Assembly: GCF_001693385.1 (NCBI RefSeq)
Contig: NZ_CP016428.1
Coordinates: 6,386,001 to 6,450,000 of the forward strand
Source: Bradyrhizobium icense
GTDB lineage: Bacteria > Pseudomonadota > Alphaproteobacteria > Rhizobiales > Xanthobacteraceae
Reading direction: 5' to 3'
Length of the DNA: 64,000 nt
The position numbers and the translations under genes were made by a program. Numbering within the stretch: position 1 is the stretch's first letter; each line of letters begins with the position of its first letter. Below, one piece after another: positions 9,942-19,009 of the stretch. The notes below the pieces were generated by a model. It made no database searches. It was given only the letters and a program-made list of their open reading frames with translations, and was not told where the DNA came from.

Positions 9942-10648
9942 CGTAATCCCCCCGCTACTGCCGTTGTTGGAATCTCCGGTGAAATCGCCCTGAGCACTGC
10001 GGCCGAATCCGAGACCCAGCCAAAGATGCCGCCCTGGGCCTTGATCATTTTCAGGCCCATTTCGTGAAACTCGGGAAAGTAGGACGCGCAGCAATCGGCC
10101 AGCACCACGCAGCGATAGCCGCGGTCGTTGGCTTCGCGCACGGTGGTGTTGACGCAGACCTCGGTGGTGACGCCGCAGACCAACAAGTTCTCGATGCCGT
10201 AGCGCTGCAGCACGTCGCCGAGCTCGGTGGCGTAGAAGGCGCCCTTGCCGGGCTTGTCGATCACGATCTCGCTGTCGAGGGGATAGAGTTCGGGAATTAT
10301 GTCGTGGCCGGGTTCACCGCGAATGAGAATGCGGCCCATCGGACCCGGATCGCCGATGCGCAAGGACGGCTCGCCGCGCTCGACCTTGGCCGGCGGCGCG
10401 TCGGAAAGATCAGGCAGATGGCCTTCGCGGGTGTGAATGACCAGCATGCCGGCCGCGCGCGCCGCATCCAGCACGGCAGCGATCGGCTTCACCGCGCGCG
10501 CAAGCTGGCTGACGTCGTTGCCCAGCGTCTCGCCAAAGCCGCCCGGCTCCATGAAATCGCGCTGCATGTCGATGATGAGAAGCGCGGTCGCCGCCCAGTC
10601 GAGTTCGATCGGCTCCGGCTCCGCTGCGAGCTTTCTTGAGTTCGCCAT
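9938..10648 (-). CDS. Isochorismatase-family cysteine hydrolase, biuret/ureide amidohydrolase-like
   Basis: 236 residues. The catalytic triad expected for cysteine amidohydrolases of the isochorismatase fold is present: Asp27 ([10 protein letters not shown]), Lys132 (IDKPGKGAF) and Cys165 ([11 protein letters not shown]). Segments [26 protein letters not shown] and REANDRGY closely resemble biuret amidohydrolases (BiuH/TrzE), so hydrolysis of biuret, a ureidoacrylate or a similar N-carbamoyl compound is likely. First gene of an operon with the NCS2 permease (4-bp overlap). A GntR-like palindrome lies 58 bp upstream. The exact substrate is unproven. Confidence 0.82.
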   Translation of the reverse strand: MANSRKLAAEPEPIELDWAATALLIIDMQRDFMEPGGFGETLGNDVSQLARAVKPIAAVLDAARAAGMLVIHTREGHLPDLSDAPPAKVERGEPSLRIGDPGPMGRILIRGEPGHDIIPELYPLDSEIVIDKPGKGAFYATELGDVLQRYGIENLLVCGVTTEVCVNTTVREANDRGYRCVVLADCCASYFPEFHEMGLKMIKAQGGIFGWVSDSAAVLRAISPEIPTTAVAGGLR

Positions 10649-10705
10649 GACGTACGCGCCCCGAACGAGAGAACTCTTCGGGAGAAATCAAGCAAGGCGC
10701 GTGCC

Positions 10706-10717
10706 ATTGTGTACAAT
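10706..10717. promoter_or_regulatory. ATTGT-GT-ACAAT palindrome upstream of hydrolase-permease operon
   Basis: ATTGT (10706-10710) and ACAAT (10713-10717) flank GT. The length and TTGTNTACAA-like core fit a GntR (FadR/VanR-type) operator. It sits 58 bp before the start of the cysteine hydrolase gene. No regulator gene is adjacent. Confidence 0.4.
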
Positions 10718-10810
10718 CGAGGTCTTCCGCCGATACGACAAAATCCGCAGTGTTCTCAATCTGCTGCTTGTCGATGCGCCGACGACTTGCGCTCGGTCCG
10801 GTGCTATCCG

Positions 10811-10847
10811 GACGGGCATCTGCTCAGTAACCGAGCAGACGTCCGTC
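10811..10847. other. Extended stem-loop in non-coding gap
   Basis: GACGG (10811-10815) pairs with CCGTC (10843-10847), and TCTGCTC (10819-10825) with GAGCAGA (10833-10839), leaving a symmetric 3x3 internal loop and a 7-base apical loop. It lies between the broken gene (ending at 10883) and the hydrolase operon. It could end transcription of the former, but no U-tract follows. The rest of this 234-bp gap shows no ORF I trust. Confidence 0.4.
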
Positions 10848-10882
10848 GCGTTGTGGCATCGCGGCGCTAGGCAGAGACCGCC

Positions 10883-12296
10883 TCAGCTGGTCGCGTATTT
10901 CCAGTAAGCAAGGAGGTCCCAAATGCCCTTCTCCAGACCGTCAGAAAACGCGGAAACCAGGAGTGCGCGACGGCGCTCTGATAGGCCCATGTGCGGTATT
11001 TGAGACCCTTTTCCGACAGGAGTTCCTGATACCCGCCGTGCGTCTCGGTTGCAGTCTGGATGTCTCGCAGTATGTCGCGGGCGCAGGACCGGTACGTGTC
11101 TGTGCCGGAAATTCATCGTACTCCAGCATGCGATCGGCGAACTCGACGTTGAACGTCGGCCAGCAGGAACGCCCCTGGTAGGCCGGAGCCGCAATCTTGT
11201 GGATCATCTTGTTCTGCGGGTTATCCGTGGACACCAGGAAGTGTGACGTATCCGGGATTCGAAACCGCGGTTCCTCAAGTATCATATCCGTCGTAGCTGC
11301 GAATAGCGCGCGTTCGCTCGCATCGCTAAGGTCCCAAAAGCCCTGGTGCACATTGACGAAATCCAGGGCGATCGAGGATGCCGCCGGTTCGATCCTGGAA
11401 TCCAAAGTATGCCTGATATAGCCATGCTTGCCAAACAGCCCGAGCAATTGCTTTTTGTATTGTGAAAGCGCGCGTCCGAGCAGCCCTTCCAGCTCGATCT
11501 GATCGATCACCTCTAGTCGTATTCCGCGCACGAACGTCGCGTAGACGCATGCATTGGTGACGAAGCGCCTGCGTTCGGCGCGAGTATCTGTTGCCGCGGA
11601 ACGGGGCGCGTTTACGTCGCACAGCAAAGCCGTGAGGCCGTCGTCATCGAACGGCTCCAATGCGTTGGCGAGTTGAAATATTGCCTTCTTCAGGTCCTCG
11701 CGATACTCGGCCAGCAACAAGCGGCCGGCATAAGCGCTCTGGGACATCGCCAGATATGAAGATGACCTTTGGTCCGCCCGCATGATCTGTTCGAGACCTG
11801 CGAGGATGCCCAACAGCGTGTCTGACGGCAGCGAGAAGTAGTTGACGCCGACATACCGATCGCTTCCAGCAGGAACAATGGTCGTTGTGACGACGCCGGC
11901 GCGGACGGCCTCCAACATCAGTCGCACGCTCTTTTCGAGCAAGCGAACGCGGCGGATTGCATCCTCGGAATCCATGATGGTCTCGGGATCGAGAACGTCG
12001 GGATAAAACCAGGCAAAATCCCGGGGATAATAGGCCGATGCGTGCGGGGCCCCCGTGACCAGAAAGGCTTCCGTCGGAGAAAAGGCACTGTTCACCGAGT
12101 GCCGGTACAGCTCAACGATCCCGGCCGGCGAGTGATATTTTCGCAGGAATCGATCCCCGAGAAAATTGACAGCCTGAATACCGTTGGCGACGCAGGTGGC
12201 AAACATACCCTGGTAAAATCGGTATTCGCGATTGGATGGAAATGGAATGTGACGATTCATATGCTTGGATGAACCAGGTCCCGGTAGGAGTACCAC
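10883..12296 (-). pseudogene. Unknown protein, possible six-hairpin glycosidase fold, interrupted by two frameshifts
   Basis: The open frame from a GTG at 12296 (GGAG nine bases upstream; an ATG at 12260 is also possible) gives 451 residues, but its last ~65 residues are unlike a real protein. Coding sense resumes in a second frame near 11100-11106 (DTYRSCARDILRDIQ..., YRTWAYQSAVAHSW) and again in a third frame near 10932-10936 (EKGIWDLLAYWKYATS, stop at 10883). Each junction is repaired by adding one base, so two 1-nt deletions would explain it. Segments such as YYPRDFAWFY and GRSCWPTFN recall alpha/alpha-toroid glycosidases, weakly. Base composition looks less GC-rich than neighbours. Function not recognised; acquired and decaying gene, or assembly errors. 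Confidence 0.6.
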
Positions 12297-12440
12297 GCGT
12301 TGTTACTCCAGACATCATCGATTCGTCTTTCTGTCAGATGAATCATGATGTCATCGTTTTGTCACAAGTGGACGTGGCAGCAGCGCTAGGGAATGTCAGT
12401 TTTGGCAGGTGAGCGAACTTAAGCTGGCCGAACGCCGCTC

Positions 12441-13688
12441 TCAGGATCTCTCTGATCCGCCATCCGCACGTGGCCGAAAATTCTCGATCAAACGCAACAA
12501 TACCCGCGCGCCGGCATCCGCGTCGGCGAGTTCGACGTGCTCGGCCGGGTTATGGCTGATGCCGCCACGGCAGCGCACGAACAGCATGGCGACATCGGCG
12601 ATATCGATCATTGCCATGCCGTCATGCCCCGCACCGCTCGGCAGTTCGAACACGCTATAGCCTTCGGCCGCAACCGCTTCCGCGACCTGCGCTTTCAGCC
12701 ATGACGCGCAGGGCACGGTGCGGTTTTCGTGGGTGACGTCGATCTGCAGCGACAATTCGCGGCGCTTCGCGATCGCCTCGATTCGCTGCACGATTTCGGC
12801 GACGGCGCGCTTGCGATGCGGATCGGTCGGCGCGCGGATGTCAAGCGTGAACGACACCCGTCCCGGGATCACGTTGGTCGCGCCGGGCGACGCGTTGATC
12901 ACGCCGACGGTGCCGACCAGACCGGCGCCGTCAACCTTGCAGAATTGCTCGAGCGCGGTGATGCATTCGGCAGCGCCCGCCAGCGCGTCGCGCCGCAGCG
13001 CCATCGGCACCGTGCCGGCATGGCCAGCCATGCCGGAGAGGCTCGCCGTCAGCCGCGTGGCGCCAGCGATCGCTGTCACCACGCCGACGGGAATGTCTTG
13101 CTGTTCCAGCACCGGCCCCTGCTCGATGTGCAGTTCGACATAGGCGTGCAGTTCGCGCCGCGCCCGCGCCGCCGTACCGATTTTGGCCGGATCCAGCCCA
13201 AACTGCACCATCGCCTCGCGCATGGTGACGCCGTCATGGTCGCGCGCGTCGAGCACGGGGGCGTCGAAGGTTCCGGCGACCGCCCGGCTGCCGAGCAGCG
13301 TGGAGGCAAACCGCACGCCCTCCTCATCGGCGAAACCGACGATTTCGATCGCGAACGGCAGCCGCACGCCGCGCCGGTTCAGGTCGCCGACGCAGGCGAT
13401 CGCCGTGATCACGCCGAGCGGCCCATCCCATTTGCCGGCATCGCGCACGGTGTCGTAGTGCGAGCCCAGCATCAGGCAGGGCAGTCCCGGGCGGTCGCCT
13501 TCGTAACGGCCGCAGACATTGCCGATGGCGTCGAGATGCGCGGCCATGCCGGCATCCCGCATCCAGGACAGAATGAGATCGGCGGCGGTGCGATGCTCTG
13601 GCGAGAGAAAGATCCGCGCCAGATGCTGCGGCGTCTCGGAAATCATTCCGAGCTGATTGATACGGCTTACGATTTCATCGCCGAGCAT
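12441..13688 (-). CDS. allC: Allantoate amidohydrolase / N-carbamoyl-amino-acid hydrolase (M20 family)
   Basis: 415 residues; ATG at 13688 lies three bases past the upstream puuE stop, whereas longer frames overlap that gene. Metal-binding M20-type motifs: GSHYDTVRDAGKWDG, DEEGVRF, ELHIEQGPVLE and the closing SGAGHDGM. These occur both in allantoate amidohydrolases and in N-carbamoyl-L-amino-acid hydrolases. Position behind a PuuE allantoinase favours allantoate hydrolysis (allantoate to ureidoglycine plus ammonia and CO2). Last gene of a three-gene leftward operon. Confidence 0.85.
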   Translation of the reverse strand: MLGDEIVSRINQLGMISETPQHLARIFLSPEHRTAADLILSWMRDAGMAAHLDAIGNVCGRYEGDRPGLPCLMLGSHYDTVRDAGKWDGPLGVITAIACVGDLNRRGVRLPFAIEIVGFADEEGVRFASTLLGSRAVAGTFDAPVLDARDHDGVTMREAMVQFGLDPAKIGTAARARRELHAYVELHIEQGPVLEQQDIPVGVVTAIAGATRLTASLSGMAGHAGTVPMALRRDALAGAAECITALEQFCKVDGAGLVGTVGVINASPGATNVIPGRVSFTLDIRAPTDPHRKRAVAEIVQRIEAIAKRRELSLQIDVTHENRTVPCASWLKAQVAEAVAAEGYSVFELPSGAGHDGMAMIDIADVAMLFVRCRGGISHNPAEHVELADADAGARVLLRLIENFRPRADGGSERS

Positions 13689-13692
13689 TGCT

Positions 13693-14631
13693 TCATCCGA
13701 TATCGAAAGCGTTATCGGCGAGATGAGAGAGGTTAGCGTGCCAGTGCTGCGCGATCTGCAGCCGCGTCGGCACCCAGACGCGCTCATGCGTTCCGATGTA
13801 GTCGAGAAACCGCATCAGCGCCGCCGCGCGGCCGGGGCGGCCGACGACCCGGCAATGCAGGCCGACCGACATCATCTTCGGCGCGCGCTCACCTTCCGCA
13901 TAAAGAACGTCAAAACTGTCCTTGAGGTAGGTGAAGAATTCATCGCCGCCGCCAAAACCCTGCGCGTTGACAAAGCGCATGTCGTTGGCATCGAGCGTAT
14001 AGGGAATGACCAGATGCGGCTTGGAGCCCCGCGACTTGATCCAGTATGGCAGGTCGTCGGCATAGGAGTCGCTGAGATAAAGCAGGCCGCCGGATTCCAT
14101 CAGGAGCCGCAGCGTGTTGATCGAGGAGCGCCCGGTATACCAGCCGAGCGGGCGCTGCCCCGTCGCCTCGGTGTGGACGCGGATCGCGGCTGCGATCTCG
14201 GTCCGCTCCTCGCTCTCCGACATGTCCCTGTGCTCGATCCATCTGAGGCTATGGCTGGCAATATCCCAGCCGGCCTCCTTCATGGCGGCGACCACGTCGG
14301 GATTTCGCTGCAACGCCTTGGCGACGCCGAACACGGTGACCGGCAAACTGCGTTCGGTGAACATCCGCCACAGCCGCCAGAAGCCGGCGCGCGAGCCATA
14401 TTCGAACATCGACTCGATGTTGGCATGGCGCTGTCCGGGCCAGGGCTGCGCGCCCAGCACATCGGACAAAAAAGCCTCCGAGGCGCGATCGCCGTCGAGA
14501 ACATTGTTCTCGCCGCCTTCCTCGAAATTGACCACGAACTGCACCGCGACGCGCGCATTGCCGGGCCAATTGGGATCGGGCGGGTTGCGCCCGTAGCCGC
14601 GAAAGTCGCGCGGGTAGACCGGCGCGGCCAC
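13693..14631 (-). CDS. puuE: Allantoinase PuuE
   Basis: 312 residues. A metal-independent allantoinase of the polysaccharide-deacetylase superfamily that opens allantoin to allantoate. Recognisable from YPRDFRGYGRNPPDPNWPG at the N-terminus, FVVNFEEGGENN, WDIASHSLRWIEH and GWYTGRSS, in the order seen in PuuE proteins; length matches. It lies one base downstream of the DUF3830 gene and four bases upstream of the amidohydrolase, so one transcript is very likely. Confidence 0.93.
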   Translation of the reverse strand: MAAPVYPRDFRGYGRNPPDPNWPGNARVAVQFVVNFEEGGENNVLDGDRASEAFLSDVLGAQPWPGQRHANIESMFEYGSRAGFWRLWRMFTERSLPVTVFGVAKALQRNPDVVAAMKEAGWDIASHSLRWIEHRDMSESEERTEIAAAIRVHTEATGQRPLGWYTGRSSINTLRLLMESGGLLYLSDSYADDLPYWIKSRGSKPHLVIPYTLDANDMRFVNAQGFGGGDEFFTYLKDSFDVLYAEGERAPKMMSVGLHCRVVGRPGRAAALMRFLDYIGTHERVWVPTRLQIAQHWHANLSHLADNAFDIG

Positions 14632-14632
14632 G

Positions 14633-15046
14633 CTAGACCTCCTCGAAGCGGATCTTTTGCGCGCCCTTCCACAGCACGGACTTGCCGAATGCGGTCAGGT
14701 TCTCCAGACCCGACGTCAGGGTGATGAAGTGGTTACCGGCGAGCTGGCCCATCTTGCTGGCGAAATGCACCCCGCCATAGGCCAGCAGGATTTCGGTCTC
14801 GCTGATGCCGCCGGGATAGAGAATGATCTGGCCGGGCGAGGGATAGCTGGTGTGGTTCTCGTAGGAGACCCCGAAATCGAGATCGCCGAGCGGCATCCAG
14901 ACACCCTCGCCGCTCCAGCGCACATGGATCGCCTGGCTCTCGAACGGCATCGCCTTGCGAAACGCGGCGACCGTCTTGGGCGCAAGTTGCTCCTCGAAGC
15001 GGGCCTGGAACGTGAATTCACCGGCGCGGACAATCAGTTGGCTCAT
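14633..15046 (-). CDS. DUF3830 family protein
   Basis: 137 residues, ATG at 15046. The sequence (LAPKTVAAFRKAMPFESQAIHVRWSGEGVWMPLGD...) matches the DUF3830 family, which has a cyclophilin-like fold and is repeatedly found in ureide/pyrimidine nitrogen clusters. No catalytic residues can be assigned. As first gene of the operon with puuE and the AllC-like hydrolase it probably serves allantoin or urate use, perhaps binding or isomerising an intermediate (inference). Confidence 0.82.
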   Translation of the reverse strand: MSQLIVRAGEFTFQARFEEQLAPKTVAAFRKAMPFESQAIHVRWSGEGVWMPLGDLDFGVSYENHTSYPSPGQIILYPGGISETEILLAYGGVHFASKMGQLAGNHFITLTSGLENLTAFGKSVLWKGAQKIRFEEV

Positions 15047-15181
15047 CGATCTCTTCTTCTAGATATAGGTGAGGACGTGGTTCAGCCGTATCCATTACAG
15101 CCCGAACAAGCGGACGCAAGACCGATTCCGGCCCATTCTGTTTCGGCCAGGACGTCGGAGCCGTGAATTCGCCAGCGGGAC

Positions 15182-16324
15182 CTAGCTGCGGGCCCTCGCC
15201 GGGACCGGAGGGGACCGCGCATCGTCATGCTCGAAAGTACCGCTGAAGTCGGCGAGCGGCGGCGATATCAGGGCGCGCTCGCGCGGGAATGCTTCGGGCA
15301 TCTCCTCGCGAATGAAGGCCAGCAGCTTCTCCCGGATTTCGCAGCGGAGATCCCAGGACTGCGGGGCAGATCTGGCGCTGACCAATGCGCGAAGCTCGAT
15401 CGACCGCGGGCTGGCCTCGATCACCTGAAGATTGACCACGGCGCCATCCCACAATTTGGAATCGCCCACGGCCTGCTCGAGCCGCTGCCTGATCCGCGAG
15501 ACATCGGTGCAATAATCGACGTGAAGGGTGATGGCCCCGATCAGCGACTGAGTGTCGCGGGTCCAGTTCTGGAACGGACGTTCGATGAAGTAGGACAGCG
15601 GAACCACCATCCGGCGCCAGTCCCACAACCGGACCACGACGTAGGTTGAGGCAATGTCCTCCACCCACCCCCATTCGTTCTCGATGATGACGGCGTCCTC
15701 GATCCGGATCGGCTGCGTGATCGCGATCTGCACGCCGGCGATGAGGTTTGAGAGCAGCGGCCGCGCGGCAAGACCGACAATCAGACCGGCGGCGCCGGCG
15801 GAGGCGAACAGGCTGACGCCGTACTGCTTGACCGATTCGAACGTCATCAAGGCGGTGGAAACGGCAATGATGACAACCAACGTATCGAGCACGCGCTTGA
15901 AGACGCGCACCTGGGTGACGTGCTTGCGTGCGAGGAAGTTCTCATCGGTATCGAGGCGGAACCGCTGCAGATAGCGCGCAGCCCCCATGTCCACGGCGCG
16001 AACCGTGATCCATCCGATCAGCGCGATGACGGCGACGATAAAGAAGTGCCTGAGCTGTTGACCCAGCACGTCGTTCAAGGGCGCAAGCGGCAGCACCAGT
16101 GCCACGGCGACGAGACAAAGCGCGAGCCGCGCCGGGCCTGCGACCCGCTGCAACAGCAATGTCACGGCCGGCCAGCGCATCCCGAGGGCGCGCTTGATGA
16201 TCCTTGCCGCAATACCGTAGACGAACAGCGCAACGACAATGGCACCGACGACGAGGCCGACGCCGACCAGCCATTGCGGCACCCAGCCCAACATCCGTTC
16301 GAACCTTGACAGAATATCTTCCAT
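15182..16324 (-). CDS. MscS family mechanosensitive ion channel
   Basis: 380 residues, inner membrane. Several N-terminal helices are visible (residues ~17-45, 67-85, 92-110, 145-165), followed by the pore helix region LFASAGAAGLIVGLAARPLLSNLIAG and the MscS beta domain (AITQPIRIEDAVIIENEWGWVEDIASTYVVVR, split here by the family's conserved GWVEDI). The polar C-terminal domain completes the usual layout. It would open on membrane tension during osmotic downshock. Transcribed alone; the 135 bp to the DUF3830 gene show nothing striking. Confidence 0.92.
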   Translation of the reverse strand: MEDILSRFERMLGWVPQWLVGVGLVVGAIVVALFVYGIAARIIKRALGMRWPAVTLLLQRVAGPARLALCLVAVALVLPLAPLNDVLGQQLRHFFIVAVIALIGWITVRAVDMGAARYLQRFRLDTDENFLARKHVTQVRVFKRVLDTLVVIIAVSTALMTFESVKQYGVSLFASAGAAGLIVGLAARPLLSNLIAGVQIAITQPIRIEDAVIIENEWGWVEDIASTYVVVRLWDWRRMVVPLSYFIERPFQNWTRDTQSLIGAITLHVDYCTDVSRIRQRLEQAVGDSKLWDGAVVNLQVIEASPRSIELRALVSARSAPQSWDLRCEIREKLLAFIREEMPEAFPRERALISPPLADFSGTFEHDDARSPPVPARARS

Positions 16325-16476
16325 GCCGGATTCCCGCTGCGTGGCGTCGTTCGGCCGCTAACGCATTGATGCGTGCATTGGTCCCGCACCTGACGCAGCG
16401 CAGCAATTCACGGCGCGCAACGCGGGATTATCGGCTGATGGGAACTTTGGCGTGATGGTTTGCGGAGCGCGATGGC

Positions 16477-17268
16477 TCAGGATTCGCCGCGCCAGAATGC
16501 GGTCTGCAGCGGCAGTTGGTGTTTGATCATTGCGACGCCATCGACCACCTTCAGGCCGCGCGCGGCGCTAGCCTGCATGAACTCGGTCCGGCGGGCGGCG
16601 ATGATATCGAACACCGCGCAATCATCCGGCAGCCTCGCGGGATTCATCGGCAGGGCATCCGTCTCGCGAAGCCCGAGCGAGGTGGCGTTGACGAGCAGGC
16701 CGGCGTCGTCGAATTTTTCGTCCAGACTGACCTCGAGATCGACGAAGCGGCTGCGGAGTTTTCGGGCGAGCATTTCGACCGGCCCCGGCGCTTCGTTCAG
16801 GATTCGTAACCGCCTTGCACCTGCCGCAGCCAGCGCATGACAGATCGCGCGACCCGCTCCGCCCGCCCCGATCACGACGCAGCGGCGGTCGGGATCGAAT
16901 ATCCCCGCCTCGCGCGCCGCATTCAGAAAGCCGCCGCCGTCGAAGGATTCACCGACCAGCCGACCACCAGCCTCGATCCGGATCGTGTTGACGACGCCCT
17001 CGAACTCGGCGGCTGGCCCCACCGCGTCGCACAGTTCGAATGCCGCCGGCTTGTGCGGCATGGTGAGATTGAAGCCGGCGACGCTCGGCGATTTCGCGAG
17101 CACGCGGATCGTTTCGGAAAGATGTTCCGGCGCAATGTCGAGCGGCACCATGTGCCAGTCCAGCCCGTTGCCCTGGAAGTAAGGCGTGTAATGGCGAGGC
17201 GCGCCGACATGTCCGGCCGGATGGGCAAAGATGAATACAAATCGTGAAGCACCGGTCGGAAGCCGCAT
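16477..17268 (-). CDS. Shikimate dehydrogenase-like (AroE family) oxidoreductase
   Basis: 263 residues; ATG at 17268 is five bases after the upstream permease stop. Catalytic-domain motif FNLTMPHK (the AroE NxTxPHK lysine), GESFDGGGF and the NAD(P)-binding VVIGAGGAGRAI are present, as is NATSLGL. Being last in a sugar-type ABC operon, it is more likely a catabolic quinate/shikimate- or polyol-type dehydrogenase than the biosynthetic AroE. The substrate is inferred only. Confidence 0.83.
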   Translation of the reverse strand: MRLPTGASRFVFIFAHPAGHVGAPRHYTPYFQGNGLDWHMVPLDIAPEHLSETIRVLAKSPSVAGFNLTMPHKPAAFELCDAVGPAAEFEGVVNTIRIEAGGRLVGESFDGGGFLNAAREAGIFDPDRRCVVIGAGGAGRAICHALAAAGARRLRILNEAPGPVEMLARKLRSRFVDLEVSLDEKFDDAGLLVNATSLGLRETDALPMNPARLPDDCAVFDIIAARRTEFMQASAARGLKVVDGVAMIKHQLPLQTAFWRGES

Positions 17269-17273
17269 CGCTT

Positions 17274-18113
17274 TCACCCTTTCACCGCGCCCGCCGTCAG
17301 CCCGCTCACCAGATAGCGGCGCACGGCGAGCGAGAAAATCAGGACCGGCGCCATCACCAACGAGCCGCCCGCGGCGATCTTGCCCCACTCCCAGCCCTCG
17401 TAGTTCATGAAGTTGACCACGGCGACTGGCGCCGTGCGCGCATTGGTCCGCGTCAGGATCAGCGCAAAGAAAAAGTCGTTCCAGGCGTAGAGGAAGCACA
17501 GGATTGCGGTGGCGGCGATGCCGGGCGCGACCATCGGCAGCACGATGTGGAGAAAGACGACCCGTGTCGACGCGCCGTCGACCAGCGCCGCCTCTTCCAG
17601 CGACGTCGGCACGGTTTCAAAAAACGGCTGCATCATCCAGATCACCAGCGGCAGGTTGAAGCTGGTGTAGACCAGCACCAGCCCGGTGACGGTATCGAGC
17701 AGCCCGATCCAGCGATAGAACAGGAAGAACGGAATCGTGAACGCGATCGGCGGCGCCATTCGCGTCACCAGGATGGCAAAGCTCAGCGCGTGCTTTCCCC
17801 TCCCCGCCCAGCGCGATAACGCGTAGGCCGCGGGCACCCCGAGAACGAGCGCCAATGCCGTGGAGAATGACGCGCTCATCAGGCTGTTGACAAAGGAAGC
17901 CGCGAACGCGCCTTGCCAGAGCGACGCATAGTTTTGCAGCGTCGGCGTGAAGATCAAAGGCGGCGGAAACTGCAGGATCAGGTCGTTGGACTTGAAGCTC
18001 ATCTGCAAGAGCCAGAGGAACGGCGACAGCAGCACGATCAGCGTCACGCCGATCGCAACCAGCCGGCGCGGGCTGGCCGAACGGCGGACCGGGCCACTCA
18101 TGCCCCCACTCAT
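17274..18113 (-). CDS. Carbohydrate ABC transporter permease, MalG/UgpE family
   Basis: 279 residues, six predicted helices. The ATG at 18113 overlaps the preceding permease stop (ATGA); the long frame upstream is the shadow of that gene. The coupling loop EEAALVDGASTRVVFLHIVLPM is the MalG-type EAA motif. Second membrane subunit of a CUT1-type importer. No ATPase gene is found anywhere in this operon. Confidence 0.92.
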   Translation of the reverse strand: MSGGMSGPVRRSASPRRLVAIGVTLIVLLSPFLWLLQMSFKSNDLILQFPPPLIFTPTLQNYASLWQGAFAASFVNSLMSASFSTALALVLGVPAAYALSRWAGRGKHALSFAILVTRMAPPIAFTIPFFLFYRWIGLLDTVTGLVLVYTSFNLPLVIWMMQPFFETVPTSLEEAALVDGASTRVVFLHIVLPMVAPGIAATAILCFLYAWNDFFFALILTRTNARTAPVAVVNFMNYEGWEWGKIAAGGSLVMAPVLIFSLAVRRYLVSGLTAGAVKG

Positions 18114-19009
18114 GCCATGGCCTCGCGGCGACGGCCCATCCACACCACGCCGAGGCTGACGGCAACGACGAGCAACAGCATTACGATGGTGACCGAACTG
18201 GAATAGCCGATCTCGTTGAAGTCGAATGCGAGCAGATAGGCGTAATAGTTGGTCACCTCGGTGACGCTGCCCGGCCCGCCGCCGGTCAAGAGGAACACCA
18301 GCGGAAACGCCTTCACGCTGTCGATCAGGCGAAACATGCCCGAGATGACCAGGATCGGCGTGATGAAGGGCAGCGTGATGTAGAAGAAGATCTGCAGCCG
18401 GTTGGCGCCGTCGACCAGCGCCGCTTCGGAAAATTCCTCCGGAATGGTCTGCAGCGCGGCCAATACCATCAGGAAGGTGAAGGGCATCCATTCCCAGGTG
18501 TCGGCGATGATGATCGCGGTCAGCGCGAAATCGACGCTCGAGGTCAGCGACGGCATCGCCACGTTTAGCAGGCTTGCGGCGTAGTAGAGCGGGCTGATGT
18601 CGGGCGTATAGATCAGCTTCCAGATGATCGCCACGACGATCGGCGGCAGCACCATCGGAATCAGGAACAAAGTGCGGGCGAATTCCACCACGCGAGACTG
18701 CGTGTGCAGCAATAGCGCGAGCAGCATACCGAGCAGGACCTGCAGCAACACACCCCAGAACGACAGCTTGGCCTGCACCCACAGCGAATTGACGAAGCGC
18801 GGGTCGCCGGGGAGCAGGCGATAGTTCCGCAAGGGCGAGCTGAAATCGGTCGATGATCCCGGATTGACCAGTTGGAACGGCGTCAGGCTGGTCACGACAA
18901 GATAGATCGCAGGCAAGCCTGCGATCACAAACAACACGATCAGGCTCGGCGCCAGCGCGATGGCGTTGAAGCGGCGGCGCTCGGCGTCGACCAGTCCCTT
19001 ATCCCTCAA
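18110..19009 (-). CDS. Carbohydrate ABC transporter permease, MalF/UgpA family
   Basis: 299 residues with a TTG start at 19009 that overlaps the binding-protein stop (TTGA). No ATG or GTG lies nearby in frame before the first helix, so the rare start is the best choice. Contains the coupling loop EEFSEAALVDGANRLQIFFYITLPF and six helices. Works with the following MalG-type permease and the preceding binding protein. Confidence 0.9.
   Translation of the reverse strand: MRDKGLVDAERRRFNAIALAPSLIVLFVIAGLPAIYLVVTSLTPFQLVNPGSSTDFSSPLRNYRLLPGDPRFVNSLWVQAKLSFWGVLLQVLLGMLLALLLHTQSRVVEFARTLFLIPMVLPPIVVAIIWKLIYTPDISPLYYAASLLNVAMPSLTSSVDFALTAIIIADTWEWMPFTFLMVLAALQTIPEEFSEAALVDGANRLQIFFYITLPFITPILVISGMFRLIDSVKAFPLVFLLTGGGPGSVTEVTNYYAYLLAFDFNEIGYSSSVTIVMLLLVVAVSLGVVWMGRRREAMA

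Noticed and set aside
10649..10882. Possible riboswitch or small RNA in the gap with the extended hairpin
   Set aside because: No conserved riboswitch motif or junction architecture recognisable; only a simple hairpin can be supported.
10883..12296. Programmed frameshifting to explain the broken gene
   Set aside because: Two separate shifts without a visible slippery heptamer make mutation or sequence error simpler.
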